The notes beneath the pieces were generated by a model. That model saw only the letters and a program-made list of their open reading frames with translations, made no database searches and was not told the DNA's origin. Source: Arachnopeziza araneosa (lineage: Eukaryota; Ascomycota; Leotiomycetes; Helotiales; Arachnopezizaceae). From it: a DNA stretch of 64,000 bases. Positions 10,601 to 20,122 of this stretch are shown piece by piece. The stretch is taken from NCBI GenBank assembly GCA_003988855.1, contig QYAI01000004.1, positions 682,001 to 746,000 on the forward strand. Direction: 5' to 3'. A program made the translations under genes and the position numbers. How positions within the stretch are numbered: position 1 is the first letter of the stretch; every line of letters begins with the position of its first letter.

Positions 10601-13600
10601 CAGTTCAACTCTTTCGCGGGGAACTGTCGCCGACAGACGCTTATGGGAATACTCTTCGCGTCAACTTCTCCCAAATTTGGAATGCGTTTCTAGGGATGTA
10701 TCAAGTCCTATCTAGTGAGAATTGGACTGCCGTCATGTACTCGGTTACCGCATTTGATACCGCTCGAAATATTGCCTGGATTGGCGCTATTTTCTTCATC
10801 GGATGGTTCATCCTAGCCAATTTCATCTTGGTGAATATGTTCATAGCAGTTATACAGGAGAACTTTGATGTATCTGAGGATGAGAAACGTATGCACCAAG
10901 TCAAGGCTTTCCTCAATCGGAAAGAACTTGGTAGTAGTTCTAGCAACCTTTCTCTCTCCGCTATATTTCGCTTCGGGCGAGGAAGGAGCAGAAAGGATCC
11001 TCTGGATTATGGGCCTGCCACTATGGAAATGCTTTTGAAAGATGCTGTGGTGAAGGACTTCCTTGATGATGAGATGAGTGTGGTGCAGCAGCAAACTCCT
11101 CCTCCAGAGACACCACCAGCGGAGGCCACGCCGCCTAAGGCACCATTTGCGAAGTCATTCTGGGGCAAATTTCTAACTAGGGTCTGGAATCGAGAGCCTA
11201 ATCCATTTTATTCCAGTATGCTTTTTGGAGGCAGTCCAGAAGAATCGGCTGATGCGAGGACGATGGCAAAGGAAGCAGTATCTGCTACGACACAACGCAA
11301 GAAAGCTCAACGTGAATACTTAGCTCGACATCCAAATTATAACAATGCGTTATTTATCTTCAAACCAAATAACCCTATCCGGCGAGTATGCCAGAGGATT
11401 GTGGGCCCTGGCCGAGGAAGTGAACGGTTTAATGGAGTGGAACCAAACCGTGTTGTCTGGTACACTTTCTCTGCATTCATATACCTAGCAATCGTGGCAA
11501 TGGTTCTGCTCGCCTGCGTGACAACTCCACTATACCAGAAAGTATACTTCCAGACCCACACGTTCAGTGTTAGGAACTGGTTCGTGTGGACTGATATGGC
11601 TTTCGCTATCATTTTCACTATCGAAGCTCTCATTAAAGTGATCGCAGATGGTTTCTTCTGGACTCCTAATGCTTACTTCAGAAGCTCGTGGGGGCTCATC
11701 GATGGAATCGTTTTGGTCACTTTCTGGATCAATGTCATCACGTCTCTGTCCAACGAAGGCGCTGTCTCTAGAGCTGTGGGGGCTTTCAAAGCACTCAGAG
11801 CATTGAGACTACTGAATGTCAGCGACAGCGCTAGAGATACATTTCATTCTCTGATCATCGTAGGAGGATGGAAAATCATCTCTGCTGCCTTCGTCTCGCT
11901 GTCTTTGCTTCTACCTTTCGCTATTTACGGCTTGAATTTGTTCAATGGACAGTTCTTGTATTGCAATGACAATAGTGGTCATATCACTCCTCTGATCGAT
12001 TGCTTTGGAGAATGGAGCTCAACACCATATAGCAATAACTGGCCATTGCTAGCACCACGAGTAGCGGCGAACCCTTATTTCAGCTTTGATGACTTTGGAA
12101 GCTCTCTTTTCATTCTCTTCCAAATCGTTTCGCAAGAAGGTTGGATCGATGTGATGTGGCAGGCGCAAGAAATTGTTGGCCGAGGTTTTCAGCCCCAACC
12201 ATTTACCTCCCAAGGTAATGCCATTTTCTTCGTCGTGTTCAACCTGCTTGCGACGGTCTTCGTGCTCACATTGTTTATCTCGGTATTCATGCGAAATTAT
12301 ACCGAGCAGACTGGAGTTGCCTTTTTGACTGCCGACCAAAGATCTTGGCTGGAATTGAGGAAGCTATTATGGCAAGTTTCTCCCTCGAAACGACCTTCGA
12401 GCACAGGTGGAAGTAAGATCAAGAACTGGTGTTACAAGAGGGCCACCAGGAAACATGGCAGATGGCATAGCGCTGTGACAATAGTGCTTGTCTTCCATTT
12501 GATTCTCTTGCTGGTTGAATACTACCCGGAACCTCCATCGTGGGATAAGGCTAGGAACTTGGTATTCCTGAGTATGACTCTTTTCTATATCGCCAATATA
12601 TTGGTACGCATAATTGGACTCAGCTGGGCACGATTCAGGCGAAGCTCGTGGGATCTTTACTCGTTATTCGCCGTTCTAGGAACATTTGCAACGACGATCT
12701 TACTCCTCACCGGCGATTCAGTTCAGTCTTACATCCAACTTCATAAGCTATTCTTGGTATCTATTGTACTTCTGCTCATTCCGAGAAATGATGCTTTAGA
12801 TCAATTATTCAAGACCGCAGCGGCATCAGTATCACGAATCGGCAATCTACTTGCGACTTGGTTCGTGTTATTCCTGGTCTTCGCTATCGCCATGACACAA
12901 ACTTTTGGTCTAACGCGATTTGGCTCACAAGAAAATGGCAATCTCAACTTCAGAACAATTCCCAAGGCTCTCATCCTACTCTTCCGCATGTCCTGCGGTG
13001 AAGGATGGAACCAAATAATGCAAGATTTCTCCGGTATCCGACCACCTCTTTGTGTAGAAGACACCAGCTTTTTCAATAGCGACTGTGGCAGCAGTCAGTG
13101 GGCTAAGGCTCTGTTTATCTTATGGAACATTACAAGCATGTACATTTTCACGAGTTTATTCGTCTCTCTCATCTACGAGAGTTTCAGTTACGTGTACCAG
13201 CAGCACTCGAGTGGACTCGGGAAGGTTAGCAGAGAAGAAATCCGACGATTCAAGCAAGCCTGGGCTACATTAGATCCTGAAGGGACTGGTTTCATCACGA
13301 AAGAGCAATTTCCTCGACTCTTGGGAGAACTCTCAGGTGTCTTTGAGATGCGAATCTACCCACCTGAACATTCTGTCAGGAGCATCCTGGATGATATCAA
13401 TCAACAACCATCGGGTCGAATCACTTCCATGATATCTTCGAGTGGTTCTGGAGTCAATATCAAAAATCTCAATAAGCGTCTCACGGAGATTGATGGGGAA
13501 GCAGTACGAAAAGCAAGGGCTCGATACAATCTATTCTATGAGGAGGTCATGGTGTCGGCGGATGTTGATCGTGGGATATCCTTTACAACAGTCCTGATGA

Positions 13601-14304
13601 TTCTCGCACATTACAATGTCATCAGCGACAATAAGAGTCTCAAGCTCGAAGAATTCTTACGTCGGCGAGCTCGTCTTCAAAGGGTAGAGGAAGAAGTCCG
13701 CAGGCGGATTGTCCTTGGCTTTTTCGACACAATGTAAGTCTAAGGCAGCTTCTCTAGTCACTTCTAATTATCAAATAGGTACTGGTCTAGAAGATTTAGA
13801 AAACACCTCGAGAAGAAGAAATCAGGGCGGATGACGGACATTCCACAGCTGGGGCCTGAAGTTTTTGTTGACGACGTGGCCGATACATCCAAGGCGACAC
13901 GTGCGCCCTTCTCTCCAGGATTATCTCCACTACTCTCACCACAAGACATCAATAACCCGCGCTCCTCATTCATCACGCACGGCCTCGAAGGCGCCGCTCG
14001 TCATCGTCGGGGCGAATCTTCTCTTGGGGGTCTTGGGACATTATCACCGAATAGCAGTCCTGGAATCTCACCACAACCTTCACCACGTCTCTCCCCTCAT
14101 CGGCCGACCAACTCGTCTTTCAGTTTTGAGGGCGGAGACGTCGCTTCGAGCAGCGGAGGGGGTTCTGAGCAAGGTAGCCGTCGTGGCAGCGCTGTCAGCG
14201 CAGAGAATGTACTGGAGGTGCTGGATAACTCAGCCTGGGGAGAATCAATTAGGCGGAGTTTCACGATGAGACGACCGAGTCGAGGCGAAGGTACATCGCA
14301 ATAA
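7664..14304 (+). CDS. CCH1: Voltage-gated high-affinity Ca2+ channel alpha subunit Cch1
   Basis: Plasma-membrane calcium channel pore subunit that works with the regulatory subunit Mid1. Exons are 7664-9454, 9508-13733 and 13779-14304 with introns of 53 and 45 nt, giving 2,180 residues. Order: a Ser/Pro-rich disordered N-terminus (1 to about 380), four homologous six-helix repeats, a calmodulin/EF-hand-like C-terminal part (AWATLDPEGTGFITKEQF) and a Ser/Pro-rich tail. S4 helices in repeats I-III are visible (FRMLSCLRILRLL, FQILRIYRVI, FKALRALRLLNV). Pore loops read TANTFTDL (repeat I, Asn at about 738), SSENWT (II, Glu about 1001), SQEGWI (III, Glu about 1474) and CGEGWN (IV, Glu about 1762). 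Splice junctions restore GTA-IILRSL and DTM-YWSRRF. It is the largest gene in the window and looks intact. Confidence 0.95.
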
Positions 14305-15066
14305 GCGAGGTATCTCAAAGCCGTTTTGAATCTCATTTCGCACAGACACAAGCGTCTGTGGTATTTCTGGATTTCTTTGAAGGAGGGGCGTTGTTAAAAT
14401 TCCCGGAGTCAGGTTCGATTCGGATTAGTTGAACGGCCGTGCGGGTTTGGAGAGGCGTTTTAGGGCATCACGGGGGGAAGAGGGGTTTCTTCTTTCTGGC
14501 GATGGAATGTTTCGGTGGGTGGGAACGACTGATGGGGTCGATACGTGATATGATGGGGTGTATATAGGTGGGGAGGGGAAGGACGATTGTTGACGGATGG
14601 GAATGTTTCACTCGATGCATAGCCAGGGAGTTTTTTTTAGAGGAAACAATAGCGCGACGAAACGAATGAAGATATTTAATACTGTAGCACCGTTCCTGTC
14701 ATCCGTCATTGTCTACGAGCGAGTGTGTGTAACAATTCAATCATGTCTGTCAGGTATAGCTTCCTGACTTTGGATCCCCCTTGCTCAGGATCCGAGCCTT
14801 TAGTCTGGGAGAGTCAGACTCGCAGTCGCACCACCTCTCCTGATCAAGCCATCACCTCATCATGTTCAAGTCATTCGCGGACGAGGTATTCTCGCATGCA
14901 ACTCACTCCTGTCCCAGTATCACCAAGGTAAAAAGCACCGCGGGCGGGCTGGCTGGCGGGCTCGAGATGTCACGGCAGCCGGTGCGTGCGGCCTTGGCTG
15001 CCCTCCCGCCGTCTCACGCCCTGGCCATCTCGTGACGAGAGGACCCTCCAGGCTGTTTGCAGAAGA

Positions 15067-15067
<1 letters not shown>

Positions 15068-15104
<37 letters not shown>

Positions 15105-15106
15105 CT
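15068..15106 (+). repeat. (GCT)n / CTG trinucleotide tract, first copy
   Basis: Thirteen triplets: four GCT, one GTT, then eight GCT. It lies in a noncoding region by my reading. The interruption suggests an old tract. Confidence 0.95.
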
Positions 15107-15393
15107 CCCTCCTCTTGCGATGGCAGGTTTATTTTTATCGCCTCGCCCTCACAGCAGCTGAGGGAGGATGGCGCAAATCTCTTCTCTCCCCAGGCATCGG
15201 TCGGTGATCAGCATGCGACGCCCGTCTCCTCCTCCCCCAAGGCATGAAACTCGTCGCAGGACGGACACATGCCGCATCCTCCTTTCTGGAAGACGTGATG
15301 AGGGAAGGGAAGGGGAGGGAGGCCGTGTTTGATGCGCAGGGCCAGGTCGCGGGGTGGGTCGCGAGGGAGTGGGAGGGGGGAGGGATTGGCGAT

Positions 15394-15448
15394 GTTTGGT
15401 GTGTTGTTTGGTGGTGTTTGGTGGTGTTTGGTAGTGTTTGGTGGTGGG
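15394..15448 (+). repeat. TGGTGTTTGG short tandem repeat
   Basis: Several imperfect copies of GTTTGGTGGT occur in tandem (GTTTGGTGGTGTTTGGTGGT and variants with TAG). Simple-sequence DNA with no coding sense. Confidence 0.8.
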
Positions 15449-15492
15449 TCTTGGATGAGGAGGAGGGAGAAGAGAGGGAGAGGAGGGAGAGA

Positions 15493-15516
15493 CAGACAGA
15501 GAGAGAGAGAGAGAGG
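15493..15516 (+). repeat. GA dinucleotide run
   Basis: A run of GA repeats preceded by GACAGACAGA, inside a larger purine-only stretch from about 15455 to 15530. A polypurine/polypyrimidine segment of the 14.3-16.5 kb low-complexity region. Confidence 0.85.
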
Positions 15517-15862
15517 GAGGAAAAAGACGAGCGTGGTGTCTGCCATGCCTCCCAGCCAGAGCATAGAGATGGAAATGGAAAAACATGTCGCATTGAGCTG
15601 AAGGCTTTCTTTCCCTTCCCAAATCTGAGCAGAATCAATGCGCGCAGGGAGGTAATCATTCCTGTCTGCTGGCTCCCCCATGATGATCGTGTCGGTACCT
15701 GCATATGGTGGCGCAACAACAGCAACCCCCCAGGCCCAACACGCTCTTGTAACGGATGCGACACGCAACGAACGCATCGACATGGAGAAGACACATACAC
15801 GTTCATCCTGTCCTCGCCGATCGCACCGATGCTGCGTGAGCCAACGATGCGAGGAGGCTGTG

Positions 15863-15865
15863 TGC

Positions 15866-15903
<38 letters not shown>

Positions 15904-15930
15904 ATGCTGATGCTGATCCTGCTGCTGTTG
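15863..15930 (+). repeat. (CTG)n trinucleotide tract, second copy
   Basis: Eleven uninterrupted CTG units (15871-15903) are followed by degenerate ATG/CTG units (ATGCTGATGCTGATCCTG) and preceded by TGCTGCTT. Same strand orientation as the tract 0.8 kb upstream. Confidence 0.95.
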
Positions 15931-16465
15931 CTCCCCTTCTCGTCCGCCTCCATACTATACCGGACGTGCTCGACAGGAGTTCAAGTGGACCTCCTCTCCT
16001 TACCATGCCGGTCATAGCGGATCCTCCGACGAGTCTTTAAGTACGTGCGACTTCGTTCGGTTTTTCGTGCTTGACGTTTCTCTCATCTCCAGACTCCTCC
16101 CTCTTGCTTCTTGGTTATAGCCGACGCAGCTTTGTCGTTAATATCTTTTTGAGTACCCTCTTTGCCCGAGGACTCGTCACTCGTTCCCTCAGACTGCCAA
16201 TCCCATACGACCACGCACTTCCCACCCTCCTGTGATTCTTCCTATACTACCCATTTTAATCTTGAACGACTCCCTTGCTACGAACGGGCTGTGCCTAAGG
16301 ATCGCCATCTGCGGAAGATATACTGTCCCCACACAATATACTCCAGACTCGGCTACAACAGCTCGTCGACCCTTCATTTCCCTCTGAAAGCTCCACGTCA
16401 ACCTGATCCATCACCTTTTTGATCCGTCTCGACACCTCACCACTTCCATCACACAAACCATCAAC

Positions 16466-16753
16466 ATGCGGACCACACGCTTCCAGACGCTCTCCTTCTC
16501 CTCCATCCGCTCCTCCTTCCGCCGCTCCTCGTCCGCAAACTCGACCAACCGTTCGGTCATGTCTTCCAACCGGGACTCGTACGTTTCCGCAGAGAACAAT
16601 CCCGTGCACACCATCAATGCCATCATGCACCGCCAGCCGAGCATGTTGGATCTAGAGGAAGAGAAGAAGAGCTTTGGCAGTGGCTTGGAGATCTTGGAGC
16701 CGCGACCGATCGTCTACTGGGGCGGCCTGGAAGAGAGGATGGCCAGTCTGTGA
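16466..16753 (+). CDS. Small 95-residue basic/Ser-rich protein, unknown function
   Basis: A single exon begins at an ATG preceded by the leader ACACAAACCATCAAC, a strong fungal start context with A at -3 and a C/A-rich leader. The N-terminal half is Ser/Arg/Thr-rich (TTRFQTLSFSSIRSSFRRSS) and probably disordered. A central NPVHTINAIMHRQPSMLD leads to an ordered-looking end, EILEPRPIVYWGGLEERMASL. The C-terminal PRPIVYWGGLEERM stretch, with its aromatic and charged residues, is the part most likely to be conserved. There is no signal peptide or membrane helix. I do not recognise the family. The long C/T-rich upstream region suggests a well-expressed gene. Confidence 0.65.
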   Translation: MRTTRFQTLSFSSIRSSFRRSSSANSTNRSVMSSNRDSYVSAENNPVHTINAIMHRQPSMLDLEEEKKSFGSGLEILEPRPIVYWGGLEERMASL

Positions 16754-17528
16754 GGGCCCCGCTTGGGAACTCGACATATTTCGACACGGGGATTTAGAAA
16801 GGCTTGGTGATATTTCTTCTCATGACAGGGTCGGGGCTGCCGCAGGATGGAAGTCACGGATTATGGCGTTACGACTTCCATGAATGATCTCTGGACGGAT
16901 TCGGAGGAGCTCTCTTTGTCCACGGCTTTTGGTTTTGGAGGAGCGTTTCTGAGGCATGGCGTATCGGTGTTTGGCCGCTGACGGCCGGTTTCGTTCATAC
17001 CATTCAGCATTTAGTTGACCTGGGAAGTACCAAGGTTAGACGAGTTACTTTCAGATTGAAAATCGAGATGAATACTACCCTTACCTAGCAATCTTTGGCC
17101 TTGTTGTGCGGTGACGTTTATGAGTAGAATAAAAAAGGAATGTCAGCCCTACACAGGTACTAAGAATTGCCCCAAGTCCATCAGCCACTAAAAAACCATC
17201 CCAAGTTAATTTTTTTTTAAATATTAATTATTAAAGTAATTCTGGAGAGACGGAATTCACCACTCCATCCCAAACCCATAGCGCCTGTTAAGAATTGCTC
17301 TTCATGTGTCTGGTCAGATCACCTATCCCAGAAGATAGAACGTTGCGGCGAACGAATGAATGCACCCCTTGATCGTCCTCACCGACAAACAGACGGCCCA
17401 CCATCTCCCTCACCTCCCAACATCGCACCATGACCTCTCTGCATCGCCGCCCCTCGCGTCCACGCCCTACGTGCTGGCGATGAAAACTTCTGTCGCATGC
17501 GCCCTCCTCCGCCCGGCTTCTGCCCGCG
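16754..17528. other. Intergenic region before the ferroportin gene
   Basis: About 775 bases. The middle (17190-17240) is very A/T-rich (TTTTTTTTAAATATTAATTATTAAAG), consistent with a 3' flank or transcription end for the 95-residue gene. No supportable gene. Confidence 0.5.
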
Positions 17529-19419
17529 ATGATGAGAATCGACACGTCTCCCAGCGACGCGGAGGCAGTGCTAGATGCAGCCGTGGAGCAGCTCATGCTA
17601 ACCGAGCCTCTCGTCCTCTCCTCGGAGCACCATCCCTTGAACAAGTCCCAGGCTTGGAATCTCTACGTCTCCCATTTCCTCTCGACCTGGAATGTGCGCA
17701 CGTATGAGTTCGCTGCGGTGGGTTGATATGCTAGGTCACGTGATTTCCCTCAAGCTCACTGCTGCAGGTTATCTTCACGGCGGCGGCATATCCGGATACT
17801 CTGTCTGCGGCGGCGATGAGGTTCGTCCCGCCGATTTCTTCTTCTCCGTATCCCGTGTTTTGGTTGGAGCTTCGAGGTTGACTTTTATAGGGGTATCATC
17901 CGCACGCTCGCTTCGATTGCTTTCGCTTCAAGTATAGGGAGGTGGGTGGACCGGTCACCAGATCGACTACGGACGCTGCTCTCTACTATTACAGTCAACC
18001 GGGTTGCGGTTCTCGTCTGTTGTCCTCTATGGTTCTTCATCGTTGCTGCTCCCGCGCCTCCCACTCCTCCCACTCCTCCCACTCCTCCCTCATGGCTCGG
18101 TGTCACAAGTCAACACGGTGCTCAGGTTCTGAAAGGAGCAGCATTCGCTCTGATTCTTGCTCTGGGTACTCTCGAGAATCTATCCGCGGCAGGGAACATG
18201 CTCTCCATGGAACGGGACTGGGTCGTTGCAGCGGCTTCACCCTCGGGACAAGCATATGATCTCACGCATCTGAATGCCGTGATGAGACGGATCGATCTCA
18301 TCTGCAAGCTCCTCGCGCCCGTTCTCATATCCGCCGTCATCTCATCCACGCACACGCGGACTGGTGTTTTGGTCGTGGGAACGATGAGTGCTGCATCATG
18401 GGGGCTCGAGGTTCTATGTGCAAAGAGAGTGTGGACGCACAATGCCAACCTTCGCGTCGTAAAATCCCACTCCCCAGATGCACACCCAGATGAGTCTCCC
18501 GCTACGTCGAGTCTGAAAATGGCACTGCGTCACTACATCGCAGATGTAACTGCCTATCTCCGCTCTCCCGTCCTGGTTCCCTCTCTCAGCCTCAGCCTCC
18601 TCCACCTCTCGGCCCTCAGCTACGGCGCGACCTTCATCACCTTCCTCCTCTCAGCCGGCTTCTCGTTGGATCTCATCACCATCGCTCGCACCGCAGGGAG
18701 CCTCGTCGAGATCTCCAGCACCGTGATCACACCCGTCGGTGTGCGCGTGCTCGGGAAGGCGCGCTTGACGCATGGCCATTTCAGAGGTGTTGAGAGGGCA
18801 TCGCTGTTGAGAGATGGAGAGGTGGATGAGGCCGGGGAGAGAACGGAGACAGGCTTGGAGAGGTTGGGGCTCTGGGGCCTGACCTTTCAGCTTGCGAATC
18901 TGGTGGGTGCTTTTTGCTTTCCTACTTGTCTTACCATATTTTATACAAAGGGAGTGCTAAATATACCAAACACAGATCCCAGTCGTTCTTATCTTATGGA
19001 CGCTCATCCCCTCATCCACCCCTCCGCCCTTCTCATCGAGATCCCCCTCTCCAACCTCCCCCCTCGGCTTCCTCTCCACCAGCACCCCCTCCCCCCTCCT
19101 CCTCTTCGCCCTCCTCTCCGCCTCCCGCCTCGGACTCTGGATTTACGACCTCACCACGCAGCAGCTCACGCAAACCCTCGTCCCCGCCGCCTCGCGCTCC
19201 GCCTTCACCGGCGTCGAGCACGCCTTCGCATCCCTCTTTGAATTGCTGCAGCACGTCGCCGTCATCATCCTGCACCGGCCCCGCCAGTTCGGGTACATCG
19301 CCATCGGCAGCGCGCTCGCCGTCGCCGTCAGCACCGCCGCTTACGCCGGTTGGGTCTGGAGGGTGAGGGGCCATCTGCTGCATTGGGAGAGGCTGGCCTG
19401 TGGCCTGGCCAAGGGGTGA
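17529..19419 (+). CDS. Ferroportin-type (SLC40A) metal exporter
   Basis: Ferroportins are 12-helix major-facilitator-like exporters of ferrous iron and related metals. Proposed exons are 17529-17717, 17768-17820, 17891-18902 and 18976-19419 (introns 50, 70 and 73 nt), 565 residues. The family signature is clear across the first junctions: LYVSHFLSTWNVRTYEF, then IFTAAAYPDTLSAAAMRGIIRTLAS, then SSIGRWVDRSPDRLRTL. Later parts include GTLENLSAAGNMLSMERDWV and TGVEHAFASLFELLQHVAVIIL near the end. The cytosolic side carries KVV/KSHSP and a charged insert before helix 8. A nine-base repeat encodes PTPPTPPTPP in a loop near residues 120-130. The donor of intron 1 is a weak GTGGGT. Substrate and membrane (plasma or vacuolar) are inferred from the family only. 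Confidence 0.85.
18058..18090 (+). repeat. In-frame 9-base tandem repeat (CCTCCCACT)
   Basis: Three full copies and part of a fourth lie inside the ferroportin exon 3, coding for a Pro-Pro-Thr run between two membrane helices. The copies are almost identical, so the tract is likely variable in length between strains. Confidence 0.9.
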
Positions 19420-20122
19420 GGGTGCTGGGCTGGAAAAGGTGGAATCACGCCCTCCTTATCAGATATGCTCTTCTCTTGTGCCCGAAAGTCAAGTCGATGC
19501 TATAATGACCTAAATAGATTAGACACAATAACTCTATACTATAGATGATGATTGCATATTCTCCCAGTCGTCCCACGCTCACATCATATATTCCAGCTCT
19601 TGATTTCCTTCTCATCTCTCGACGGTGCGGTGCGGTTGATCTCCCTGGCACATGAAGAGAATTTCCAACGTCCTGCCAGCTTGTGGGGTGTAACCGTTGG
19701 CTTTTGGACAGAGTCATGCATGACTACACGGGCAGCCGTGCGAATTCACTCGTCGATGAGATGTGTGGATCATGTATGGAAGAGGATGATTGTCCGTACT
19801 ATACGTACCAGCCTGTGCAGCTTTTAATCGGCTGCATATAGAGACAGTCTATGATAGATATGCGAATTCTTTCATCCTCTTGTCCATCTGTGGGAGTGAC
19901 GCCAGCAGACCACGCACATTCACCGTACGATTCACAGCAGCAATCAGACTAACGCTAGCCACCGCGAGGACTGAATCACTCCCTCTCAGATCGCATTCAA
20001 ACCGCGCTAATCACCTCCTCTGTCGTTCGCAAGTCTGGTCCCTGCAAACAATCGCTTGCGCGACCAACATTCACACTCTTCCCCGTGCACCACAGATTGT
20101 CTCCGACAGAGATCGAAGAACA
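19420..20122. promoter_or_regulatory. Intergenic region upstream of the 703-residue protein gene
   Basis: The frame of the downstream gene stays open up to 19790, but the stretch 19790-20122 reads like leader rather than protein. The favoured start is the ATG at 20123 in context GAACAATGTC. No other gene is supported. Confidence 0.45.

Larger units (their letters stand above)
14305..16465. other. Long low-complexity intergenic region
   Basis: A 2.2 kb stretch with no gene I can support. Long open frames on both strands between 15030 and 16020 are produced by simple repeats (poly-Ser, poly-Ala, poly-Leu or poly-Cys depending on frame) and have no recognisable domain. It contains two CTG tracts, a TGGTGTTTGG tandem run and a GA run, listed separately. 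The last 400 bases are C/T-rich and look like the promoter and leader of the gene at 16466. Confidence 0.6.

Noticed and set aside
14409..14430. AGGTTCGATTCGG as a tRNA T-arm
   Set aside because: No matching acceptor, D-arm or A box upstream at the right distance.
15135..15953. Long open frames (over 250 codons) on both strands in the CTG/GA repeat region
   Set aside because: They exist because simple repeats lack stop codons. Products are homopolymer runs of Ser, Leu, Ala or Cys with no domain, and they overlap on both strands.
19790..20122. Upstream in-frame extension of the 703-residue protein
   Set aside because: The 111 residues are compositionally unlike the rest, and the ATG at 20123 has a better context.
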